Of a stretch of DNA of 64,000 bases, positions 54,306-64,000 are shown piece after piece (the first letter of the stretch is position 1; each line of letters begins with the position of its first letter). This DNA is from Cristatella mucedo (taxonomy: Eukaryota; Bryozoa; Phylactolaemata; Cristatellidae). The notes below the pieces were generated by a model that had not been told where the DNA came from, made no database searches, and saw nothing but the letters and a program-made list of their open reading frames with translations. Position numbers and translations under genes: made by a program. The stretch is taken from contig WPIO01000015.1 in NCBI GenBank assembly GCA_009760855.2, positions 5,073,501-5,137,500 on the forward strand. The letters run 5' to 3'.

Positions 54306-55153
54306 CTAGTCGAGCGTGTCAGCTAGTGCCGTGTTGTAGCTCTCTACCAATGATGACAGATCGGATGGAGGACTGATCAGCAGAGGTGAAGCAGATATTC
54401 TCGCACGGACAGCATCGATGTCGGGGGTCTTGAGGTTACGCGATTCACATGGTATTTTAGAGGAGGATGAGGGCACACAATGTAGATTGAATGCGATCTG
54501 CATGTGGTCAGATAAACGGGATTTTGTAATAATTGTTGATGACAAAGTGCATTTGTATGAGAAAATCTGGTTGAGTGTGTGAACCTTGATGTGGGCAGGG
54601 CCAGCCACATGAGCAACATAAGATAGTGAGTCATCCATCATCCAATGCACGAAATTTGGTGCTGAAGGAATCACATAAGTTATCAAAGCGAACGCTGAAA
54701 TCACCCATAATGAGAAAGGATAGATTTCTTGCAAACAGAATCGAAATGAGATCGGAGAAATCTGAGCTAAATGAAGACTTGGAAATTGGTGGGCGATTGA
54801 CTACTGCCACTATCAATAGCTTTTTAGGTCGAGACCAAGAAACTTGATTCAAAAGACTGCTTCGAGGGTACTACAAAAGGCTTGAAGTTGAATTTCGAGC
54901 TCACGATAGTAGTAACTCTACCTCCAGTTTTGATTGATCTATGGGTTAGAAAGGACGAGAAAGCGGATGGAGTAGCTTCTTTGATTTTCGGGCAGTTTAT
55001 CGATTTCAGCCAAGTTTCAGTTAGGGCTAGCAGAATGATACCATTTTCAGAAAAACGATCACTTATTACCACAGATTTATTTCTGATTGAGCGAAGATTC
55101 CGAAATGAATCTTTAAGTCCAGCCGATGGAATTACAACAGGCCTGATGACCAC
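54306..55153 (-). pseudogene. APE-type endonuclease domain remnant of L2-A
   Basis: Minus strand frames: 55153-54824 has NLRSIRNKSVVISDRF and ILLALTETWL, the N-terminal Asn and the ...E-T-W catalytic block of LINE AP endonucleases. 54852-54631 has VAVVNRPPISKSSFSSDFSD and FLIMGDFSVRFDN, corresponding to the Y-R-P-P and GDFN blocks (the usual Asn after GDF reads Ser). 54734-54306 has SYVAHVAGPAHIKVHTLNQI, the H-x-x-G-xx-H-xx-HTLD region, with the usual Asp reading Asn. Frame breaks separate the blocks. Confidence 0.75.
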
Positions 55154-55639
55154 TACGTAAGAGAGATTTAAGGTGACGCATGTGTGGGGAGCGTGCTGAG
55201 CGGTTCAAGACAATGCTAGGAATACCAAACGAGGTGGTACTCAGCTCGAAGTTCCAGCCCGACGAGCAGTGTCTGAGCTGGCGGTTCCGGCCACCAGGGC
55301 GGCTACAGGGTGCTTTTCTTTTGTTAATGCATAGTTCCTGAATCTTAGCAACAACAATAATATGGAGGAATGCATTTGATCAACGATGACGAAGCGATAA
55401 CAGCTGCTGACGATCATAACTAACAAGCAGTTTGCTAGCCGCCAGTGCAGCTAAGGCAGCCGCTGGCATGAGGGACCCAGCAGCCCGAAGTGATAAGCAT
55501 TTAGATGGCCATAGGCACGTAATTTCTTACGAATTATTACACAGGTCTCAGCTGTATCGTTTCCGTCTGCGATATTCACAAGATTTCAGTTTTCGAAAGA
55601 ATTCTGCAACGAACACGAACACACGTTAGAGCACTCTAT

Positions 55640-56720
55640 GTCAGGAGGCGATGCACAGCTATCGATTGATGGTCCGGCCTATACAACAATCAATTAAATT
55701 CTTCTAAGCAACTTACAGAAGTCGTGGTCTGTTAAAGATCTAATATTGAATTTCATATGAAATTCCACAGTGTTTGAAATTCAACCACATGATTTGATGA
55801 AATTTAAAAGTAAAATCCCGGAAAATGCTCGGCTAATTGATGAACTGTGATAGGTGGAAGCTGCACTCCCCAACAATCCATGGCTCATCGACCACATGTC
55901 GTCTGGGTGAAGCTCCAATTCTTATTTTCTGCAGCACTTCTCTGTGTTCAGTGGGAAACCATTAAATGTATAAGCGTTTTCTTTCTCAATTGTCGGAAAC
56001 TTACTACTGTCTACACCCATGGCTATGGCGAATGCCGAAATCCGTAGACAGTGAACGGGAAACCGGCTTGCTAAGCCTTAATTCTTGTTCCTGTGGCAAC
56101 ATACTATGCACGAGAAATCTTTCAACTCACAATGTATGTTAAATCATTGAAAATACAATGCAATTAGCTGCCATTGGCGGAAAAAAGTCCACCAATCCAT
56201 TATGATCCGTCGTAAATCGCAGTAAAGTGGCTGAGTCAAGATGCAACTTGTCTTGCCTATTACAGAGTACTGTATACAAATCCCAACTACATCCTTTCAA
56301 CCAATCGAGCAAGTATGGTCTCCATCAATAAATGGTTGTCAACAGCAACGTCCAACACCAGTACCACAATCCATGGCAAAGCAATCACATATCGGCTTCC
56401 CGAATAGCCTATTCAGATTGCATTAAACCTTCATCTGTTACTAAGTTTTAACATCGAATGCTACGCTTTTTGCTTATTATTTTTATTCTAATTATTATTG
56501 TCATTTATCATCGTTATTTTTTCTATTATCGGCAGCTAATCACCCTGAAATCGGGACCAATGGTTAGGGCTAAGTCCGTGCTCCATGGCAAATAGATGAG
56601 AAATTGGCTTGTCCAAGATTCAATTATCCTTCCGTGTAACATCTAACTGTGCCTATACAGTACTCCGACTCATTGGGTGCATTCAAACTCGAGTAAAGCA
56701 GTCGACTGCAACGGCAAGAC
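55640..56720 (-). repeat. Arm 2 inner part, no gene
   Basis: Mirror of 42580-43900 without the L2-B copy. Short frames here are not conserved between the arms. Confidence 0.5.
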
Positions 56721-56739
56721 TAATATGGCCACGTCAGAT

Positions 56740-57900
56740 TTTTTTCACGATATCTACTCTCCCTCTTGCCGATGTGATTGCAAAACACAATCTCGGTTTT
56801 CACTTATATGCGGATGACACTCAGTTGTATTTTTGCTTTAATCCCTTCCAGCCTTCCAGCACTTCGAATTCTCTCAACTCTCTTGCTCGATGTATAAATG
56901 ATATCTACACCTGGATGGCAGAACATTTTGTGAGACGATACGATGATAAAATTAGCTCGTTATTTATAGGCAACCTAGTGATTCATAAATTAAAGCTGAC
57001 GCTAAAAGTTTACTTTGAGAGAATATCTCCTGCTGAATCAGCACGAAATCTAGGTACTATGGTCCAAATTGAACTCTCGTTAGGCGACCGCATCAGCTCC
57101 ATAGGCAAGTCTGCCTACTTTAAGCTACATTACACTGCTTAGAATTCGAGCTTCTTTAGATATGGATACGACACCTAAGTTGGTCCATACATTTGTGACG
57201 TTCCGTCTTCAATACTGCAACTACTTGTTGGCTGGCCCACCGACTTGTGCAATCAAACTCTTGCAGCTGGAGCCAGACTCTGCAGTTAGGCTAGTCTGAC
57301 AATAACGTGGTAGTTGCCAAATCACGCCACTTTTCATCGACCTGCACTGGCTAGCAGTCAAGCAATGGATCGCCTTCAAGGATTTTTTGTCCACTTTTTG
57401 GTTACTTCATTCTTTAGCTCTAACCTACCTCTCAGATCTAATCTCCCACCAGGCCAAGCATCGTACCACCCGCTTTTTGGAATCCAGAAGTTTACCAATA
57501 ACTCGTACAAACCTCACATTTTTGGAGACCTTGCATTAGGTTCAAAAGCTCCCAAAGCCTGCGACTCACTCCCGACTTGCATCACAGGATCCTTTGACTT
57601 TAGCACATTTCAGAAGAACTTATAACACACTTACTTGAGGACAGCATTTATTGGATCCACGTGATTCTTCGTTTTTCGCTTATGCGTGCTGACAATGTGA
57701 ATGCTGCCATTAATCAAACTTGCATGTTGATTCTGTGCAATTAACCTCTAACCATGTTATCCGTGTTGTCTATCAAGCATGATATTACTCACCGTTCAAT
57801 TGAGTTTCCCTTTGAGGCAAATGTCGAATGCCAAGAAAGAGATTTAGTTCTCTGATGATGCTTTATCAAGTGCATTATTGTTCATATTATTATTATTATG
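56740..57900 (+). mobile_element. L2-A copy shared by both arms (arm 2)
   Basis: Plus strand: the RT palm FHLYADDTQLYFCFNPFQPS (56790-56850) is intact. Palm-distal sequence and the C-terminal region (57310-57625) follow with frameshifts, then the 3' UTR and an (ATT)n tail near 57890. 5'-truncated at the same base region as the arm 1 copy. Confidence 0.75.
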
Positions 57901-58349
57901 ACTACTACTAATATGTGATGATACTATTTATAAATCGCCAGAACGCCGCTTGGCCAAGGTCCGAATTTTTTCACGGATTATAGAGCACTGTGTTTAAATT
58001 GTAAACGCTTCTTTTCCACTAATCGCGAACTGACAATCACTGGGAAGTTATGGCAATTAGTATTCAACGCCTGGAAATCGAATTGCAATCTGTCACGGAT
58101 GTGCCACAAATACTTGATGGAAGCTCTCATCCTCGACGTGGTACTTACTTTCATGCCCACGTAATTTATGGATATTTTCCGTGTTTAATCTCTGGCTATG
58201 CTTGGCAATCGAAAGCTGTGTCCCGTTAAAACCTGGCAATCCGTCACGGTCCGCGAGAAATCGGAAAAAGCTGCTTGGCGAAGCTCTCATTTAGTTTCTT
58301 GTAGCTGTATACTCATATTTTGGGTGCGCCACAAAAATGCTATTGTTAT

Positions 58350-59635
58350 GGCTGGCCCTTGGACACAGCACTGAAATAAATGCCAACGGCCGTTGTCAAT
58401 ATACAAACCACTAAAATCTCTCACAAATTGATCAAAAATATTCTGTGTGAATGTGACCTTTTTAAACTGGGTTGTAAAAAGCACTGTGTCAAGAAAAAGA
58501 TCAAGTTCTCTGATGGTGCTTTATCAATAGCAATATTATGACTATTTTTAAAGTGTCATCACCTCATTTGAACCCAATGGGTGCATGACTTTTTGGGCAA
58601 TGCACAGCGATCAATCGCAGAGACTCATATCAATGCTGCACTCGTGCCAGTTTGTCAAAAATCTTTCAAAATTAATAATGTGGAGCTCTAACTTTCAAAG
58701 CATAATTGCACAATAAATTTCACGTCTGTAAATAAAATCTGAAAATGTCCACGCAATTGCACACAATTCTTGTCAGACATTGGAGATGCGATCGCATCAC
58801 ACAGATCTACATACCGATTGACACAGATGCCAGATGCTGTGCTTTTCTAATGCGGCTTAGCTTAAGCTTCAGGGCCATAGTTTGCTTTTCAGATCCACCT
58901 GAGAAAAATGGCAGATACGGTTATGGAGTATTTTGCAATTTCACTTTTTTGTGAGTCTTTTAATAACGCCCGACGCCGCAGCTCACACTAAAGGTTGCCC
59001 TTTAATGCTTCTCTATGTGAATTGGCAGTGCAGGGAAGTATAGTAATCGTGGTTTAATCTAATCTCAAAAGCAGTATTATTATTATTCTAACAAATAGAA
59101 AGAAGACAATGCCAGAACTGTCATTATAGGTAGCTTAAATTATATTATTTTAATTGCATTATCTTTTTAAAAGCCTATTCAAGTGCGTCTCCGCTAACAC
59201 ATACCTAAGCAGGATCGCAGAAGCTGACGAAATCGTTAAACTTACTGAACAAGCAAGCGTGGTCATCAGTATTTGCGTGCTGCAGCAAACCCCAATCGCA
59301 TCCTCACAGCTCATGCTAATTTAAAAATCGATTATCATTATACCGGCAGGTGCAGTTATTCTACCATTCACTTTGGCTTGGAAGGTATGCTGCCAGACGT
59401 TTAGTCGGGGATTACAATTTATGTTGCCATGTCGTCTAAGACTTATCCGCATGCATGCTTCGTTTATGGCATGGCATCCGGCCTCCAAAGGGAGGAGGGC
59501 TTCTTTAGAGTCAGAGGACCATGTGCGTACGCAAAAATTTACGACCGACGATTCCGCCCCAAAGCCGGAAGAAGACGCTCAGCAATATCAGCCTCAGCTC
59601 GACGGCGTCCGGTGAGCTTTCCGGAAATGGCTTCA
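58350..59635. other. Segment present only in arm 2
   Basis: Arm homology ends at about 58345 and resumes at about 59640; arm 1 has only about 40 bases between. It includes an L2-A-like tail at 58480-58545 and, at 59245-59400 (+), protein-like sequence in one frame (HQYLRAAANPNRILTAHANL, YHYTGRCSYSTIHFGLEG), stop, then in the same direction 59429-59638 with HACFVYGMASGLQREEG and a basic C-terminus. The family is not recognised. It may be a decayed retrocopy or foreign gene piece; an arm 1 deletion is equally possible. Confidence 0.35.
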
Positions 59636-60169
59636 TAACAAAATTACAGTCGCATGCAGCTAGTATGCAGCTATTCGATACTCACTGCTAATTCATCACG
59701 ATACTCACTGCTAACTTGCTGACCATTCACCGTTACAAGCTAAAAAGGTGCAGCTCAAGATACAGCTAATATAATGCGACAATACACTCCTCCTCTCCCG
59801 TCGCTGTTGAACTTTTGGCTTATCGTCATTGGCTCCAATTTAAGTTATAGCCCGGCCGTGCAGATTAGTCATAGACAAAGGGAATGCCCAAAAACTTGAA
59901 AATACTTTGCCGACCTCTATCATACTGCATTGCAACATGAGCTACGTTTTACCTGCACCTAGCCGATTTCTAGGGGAATTGCTGCGGATATGAGTGGACA
60001 GCGAGGTTTATACATGACACCACATTTTTAGTGTGCACTCTCCGTATACGAACTTTCTCATCGCTTGAAGATGATGCGAGTTGTGTGTAAACCATCAGTG
60101 CACAATCGGCCGAATTGAAATTGGAGCTTCTTTCGCACGATCAAATTTCTGCCGACTGTTAACAAACTA

Positions 60170-60255
60170 ATAATGGCAATTAGAAAAACAGTTGTACATT
60201 TTTCATAACGTCCTTGGGGAATTCTGTCTCTTTCTAGGCACATTGCATTTTGACT
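60170..60255 (-). mobile_element. Old L2-A 3' end in arm 2
   Basis: GAATTCTGTCTCTTTCTAGG and the following GCATTTTG resemble the L2-A terminal stem region. It pairs with 40290-40390 of arm 1. Confidence 0.4.
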
Positions 60256-61029
60256 ATTGTGGATTGCGGCATTTACTTGAGCCATTGCAATCAATTGCTG
60301 TAAATGTTCAGACAATTACCGTCAAAATTCCTAAAATAAAATTTGGTTTAACTTTTTAAAGAGTTGTTAATACGCAGAAAAAATGCGAGCTCTTGTCAGC
60401 CTATTTGCACAGTATTTCCGGAGGATCGCAGTAGATTGTTGCGTTGGCCGTCACAATAATAACCCACTACATTGCTGGGTCTGCGAGGAAGCATGACTTG
60501 TCGTCTATTTGTTGCGGATTGCCGCCTTTGCAAGGGCTACCGCTGTCGATTGCTAGCATTGACCGAGATAAAAATGCCCACGCTGGGTTGCAAAATTGGG
60601 CACTCGAAATGAACTGTCATGCGGATAGAGATTGTGAGCTTGTTTTTCCACTGTTTTGTCGATTTACCATGTGTTGTGGTATTTTTGTCAGCCCTTCAGT
60701 GACGACACTTAACGAGCATACCAGCATGAAAATTCCGAAATTTTTCTTTGAACACAGCGAAATGTCTCATGCAATGAGAATTTGAGCTTGGTCAAGCAAT
60801 CTTGAGGTCAATTTTGCACGGATTACGGTACTGTGCGAAGTTAAAAAAACTAAATTAGTCGAAACTCTACTCAACTGCAGTAAAAGTAATAATATTTTAA
60901 CAAGAAGAAAATTTACTTTGGAATGTTGAAATCTAACTTATATCAAGTATTTGCGAGGACGACGAACCGTGGTTGAGTACTACGTTATGCACTAAAAATG
61001 AATCAAACGCATCGACCTGAGCACCTGAT

Positions 61030-61290
61030 ATTTTTAAGAAAATGATTTCAAAATATCATTTCACATTAAAACGATATGAAATCAAATCATACGATATCGT
61101 ATGAAATCATATGAAATTGATTAATTATATCATACGATGATCATATATCATATTATCAGATATCATAATTATATCATATGATGGTATCAATGATATTAGT
61201 GATATCAAAAGATCTTGAAATGAAATAAAAAATATCATATTAAAGGGTGCATCGAAATGACCACATGATATTTTACCACTTTTGTTGTTC
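61030..61290 (-). repeat. ATCATATGATATC-rich tract (arm 2)
   Basis: Mirror of 39258-39540, with the same dense GATATCAT-type palindromic words. Confidence 0.6.
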
Positions 61291-61789
61291 GTAGCACAAA
61301 CTTCCGAATCTATTTCATATAATTTTTCCACACGCATTGTCTTTCGGGTCACAGAAAAGTGAACCGCTAGCGAAATTCCAATTAATAGAGCTCAGCCAAC
61401 TCCCAGTGCTCTGCCGGATGTGCGAGAGCGTCAGGAGCCTAGGTGCAAATAGGAGAAGGTAATTAACCCTGGAAATGAGGCTTTTAGTTATTTTTCGCGG
61501 ATAAATGCTTCGATTAAATCTTCCGACGTCAAATCGGTGCGGCGTAGTCTGTGCACGTCGGTACGCGTTCTCTAATAACGGCTGCATGGCGAGGTCGGCG
61601 TAGGCACCTTCGCGAGGCACTCAGAAGCGTGAGCGAGCGAGCGGACGAGGAGGCCGCAGAAGAGCAAGGCAAAACGGCGGAGCTTTTAAAGGACAAAGCT
61701 CAGCCGTGGCCCTTTTCCGAAAGCCATCTGATGACGAATCAGAAAATAAATAAATCCCGCAATGGTTCAGCTGGAGTTTCGCCGTCCGA

Positions 61790-62140
61790 CCCTCGTGAAG
61801 CCCAACGAGCGACTGATCGGGCGCGGCGCCACACCAGGATGGCGGCGGCGGAGCAGAGCTTCGGCGTCCTCGAGGCGGCGGCGAAGAAGATTCGCCCGCG
61901 GCGACGGCGTCTAAGAGGTCCTTAGGCGTTGGTGCGGTGGCGGGCGAAGTGTCCGGGGCGGCCGCGGCGGCTAAGCGGACCTCTCAAGAAGCCGTTTATC
62001 CACGATAAGTTCGTCGTAGTGCTAGCACTCACGTCGGCGAGGCGGACCAGTGGCTCGGTCATCTTGCTCCTGCGGAGGGCGAGCTGAGACATGTCGTCGC
62101 TCGCTCTCACCAGAGCCAGGCCGGAAGTATATCGTTCCGG
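61790..62140 (-). pseudogene. CSPG-like cytoplasmic-tail relic (arm 2)
   Basis: Minus strand GC-rich frame (62110-61922): RASDDMSQLALRRSKM and RLADVSAST, continuing without the SINE into TTTNLSWINGF and Arg-rich sequence to a stop. It matches 36925-37010 of arm 1 with several synonymous differences in the conserved residues. No upstream CSPG repeats or transmembrane segment follow on this side: after about 62150 the homology ends. It is a fragment left at the duplication edge. Confidence 0.45.
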
Positions 62141-62159
62141 CTTAAATGAAGCCCCGAGT

Positions 62160-63680
62160 GGCGCCTAAATGACTGGCACGGGCAAACAGATCAGGTATCC
62201 TTGTGAGCCATCATTCCAACTTTGAAACTAAATTAGCAAAGTATAGAAAACCAAAATAATGTAAGAATGGTTTATCATAATTATTACCCGCCAAGTCTCA
62301 AACAAATTACAGCATAGGTTTCCGACACAGTCAGGCTAGAAAATTGCCTTACTAACGCTGACTTATTGCAGCTACCCAATAACCTACTCTGCAGTAGCAA
62401 CACAAACTGAAACACGATTTTCTTTCATGTCGCAAGTAATTCCGTGCAATATTACAAAATGTGGCGTTCATAATATCGTGGAAAGTAAGTTGTAACAAAA
62501 ATGTCACTCACTAAAACACTTTCTCTATGACTTACGTAAAATAAAAGCCTATCCAGGCTATGCAACTTGTAAAATCTGGCACTGCTAAATCTGAGAGAGT
62601 AGTGGTTTACGGAAGACCCATCAAAAATATACAACGGGTAGGTTTGACGTCCTTGAAAAATAGTATCAAAAAGCTGGGATCCCAATATTTTTGAGCCAGT
62701 AGTAATTGCTAGGAGTTTAAGTTTTGATTCCGGGAAAAAGCTTAGAGCAGGAATTTCTGCCTAACTTATTCATACGGCTGGGATTTGGAAAATGGTGTCA
62801 CCATGTGAGGCGTTTTTATAACGCTTGTACCCGACGCCACTCTTTATGTAACAGTTTCGATCTTCGAAAATGTGCCTTTGCATACTGGTATGCTATTGCC
62901 ATAATTAGTACCTCACCGTTGCTATAATTGAAATAAGTGTTTTCCTTCGGTCTGACGTTTTTTCAATTTGTAATACTTTGCTGACTCCGTAATTTTTTAC
63001 ACTCTTTACATCCTGTTTGTAAGTGGAACTTCAATTCTAGCCAGCCAATGAATTACGGCGTGGCATTGCTATGTCTCAGTCTGTTATATTCAAGGAACTT
63101 TGACTCATAAAGTGAAATTCTCACACCACTCTGGTTTTGTCGAAGAAATACCATTCTAAATATGAAGAACTATAATGCGTTTTTGGTATTGTTTCGTAAA
63201 TAATCAGCAATATTTCCCTACTAAAAGTTTCTTTACTGGATACTTAGGAACTGGTAAGCAAGCCCTTAAGTAAACTGCCGAAACCATACATCTACCGACT
63301 CAGTGTATGGCACTGTGCCTGACTTCGGTGAATTGCACTGCTGGGGACTAACTGAAGATACCCAGTGAATTTCACTGCATTTCGGCGCTGAAAGTATTGC
63401 AATCTCTGAAAGAGTTGCAATTTGGTTTCTCTAAGTTCTTTTAAATTAAACGTATTCGAAAGGATTACTTGTGAGAGAGTATCGTGCAAACTGGAGGCAG
63501 GCTTAAGTTATGGCGCCTTAAGGTAGTACTTCTAAAGATAGTCCGCGATCGGCCAGTTTGATCAGCATCAAACTGACAATGAACCAAAACTCTGCTCGTG
63601 ACAAAGCCTCCAGGGACAGGCATCTTGAGTGTTAGGCTTGAAATTTGGGTAGAATATGTTGGAGTACAATTGAAATGGCA
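62160..63680. other. No gene identified
   Basis: 62200-62300 resembles 27690-27800. The remainder is unassigned AT-rich DNA with short frames only. Confidence 0.35.
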
Positions 63681-63689
63681 GCCGTACCT

Positions 63690-64000
63690 GGTGCGAACTT
63701 TAATTACTTCGGATCCAAAGCCGTTTCTTCGTAATTTACTATAGTCTGGAACTGTTAGTGGACTGACGTCACGTCATCCTAAGGTTGACTGCCTTAAAAA
63801 AGCTACTTTGTGTATTTTTTAAATCAGCATTTTATAGTACTTTGCCACTGTTTCTTTGAGCTCAAATGCTGTGTGCTGCCACTGACGTCAGTTTAGGTGA
63901 TGTCACTGTAGGACTCTCGTCCAGCATTGCCATTTTGTTGACATTGTGCTTTTTAGCTCTGACCTCTACATCGCGCTTTCGTTACTGCAAATTTACAGCA
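63690..64000 (+). repeat. Ancient L2-like repeat R2, partial at window end
   Basis: Direct match to 17310-17600 and reverse match to 27880-28240 (AGTGGACTGACG, CTGCCACTGACG, GCTTTCGTTACTGCAAATTT). Truncated by the window end. Confidence 0.45.

Larger units (their letters stand above)
50925..55620 (-). mobile_element. Longest L2-A copy, with endonuclease and RT, nested L2-B insertions
   Basis: Minus strand, from a (ATT)6 tail at 50925 to a 5' region ending near 55620. Removing two L2-B insertions leaves about 3.6 kb, near full length for L2-type elements. The arm 1 counterpart (about 43985) lacks it. Order on the minus strand: a 5' leader with a 61-codon frame (55241-55426), endonuclease (55153-54306), linker, RT (53913-52933), C-terminal region, 3' UTR. 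The palm motif reads FHFFGNGTQLHL, so YADD is lost. Several stops and frameshifts: not active. The exact 5' end is uncertain. Confidence 0.75.
50560..62150 (-). repeat. Long inverted repeat, arm 2 (interrupted)
   Basis: Mirror of 36905-44390. The arm is split by the L2-A insertion at about 50925-55620 and carries an extra segment at about 58350-59635 that has no counterpart in arm 1. The outer end stops near 62150, shortly after the RASDDMS coding segment. Confidence 0.75.

Noticed and set aside
55241-55426. L2-A ORF1 protein
   Set aside because: The short frame in the 5' leader lacks zinc knuckle, coiled coil or esterase features; treated as leader sequence.
59373-59615. 80-codon gene in the frame beginning LAWKVCCQTF
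   Set aside because: The start is a non-ATG codon, and the neighbouring frame reads more protein-like; neither is conserved in arm 1.

Overview
The window looks like a stretch of an AT-rich invertebrate animal genome. It has no bacterial operon structure. It is filled by non-LTR retrotransposons of L2 type, tRNA-derived SINEs, one apparent solo LTR, and spliced eukaryotic gene remnants. The only protein-coding region of clear animal origin is a GC-rich block at about 34.2-37.4 kb encoding part of a CSPG4/FRAS1-type repeat protein with a transmembrane segment. I cannot name the species or phylum from sequence alone.

Two LINE families dominate. Family A ends in an (ATT)n tail behind a GCGCC...GGGCGC stem-loop. 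It is present as about 20 fragments on both strands, including a 5'-truncated copy with an open reverse transcriptase frame (121-2316), a second young copy (30.3-31.9 kb, minus) and the longest copy, with endonuclease and RT regions (50.9-55.6 kb, minus). Family B ends in an (ACATT)n tail and is mostly short 3' fragments; two of these are nested inside the long family A copy. A tRNA-headed SINE occurs at least three times.

The left end (1-3.4 kb) holds remnants of viral tail-fibre/collar-like genes, the first split cleanly by an L2-A insertion. From about 5 to 33 kb, and again at 44.5-47.4 kb, the window carries five decayed copies of a small gene I do not recognise. Each has a signal-peptide exon of 69 nt, a 43-nt second exon, and a last exon encoding an Ala/Gly-rich hydrophobic helix region, followed by AATAAA. 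Acceptor and donor sites line up between copies, and a conserved acceptor sits 5 nt before the ATG. Every copy has at least one disabling change, so functional members would have to lie elsewhere. This is the best candidate here for something undescribed.

The right half is a long imperfect inverted repeat: arm 1 at about 36.9-44.4 kb, arm 2 at about 50.6-62.15 kb. Comparing the arms gives filled and empty sites for a solo LTR (37933-39252), a SINE (37011-37200), an L2-B copy (about 42.97-43.33 kb) and the long L2-A copy. One older L2-A copy is shared by both arms. By eye, identity is highest at the outer ends of the arms and falls toward the centre. The CSPG-like gene overlaps the outer edge of arm 1, and a relic of its cytoplasmic-tail region is present at the end of arm 2.
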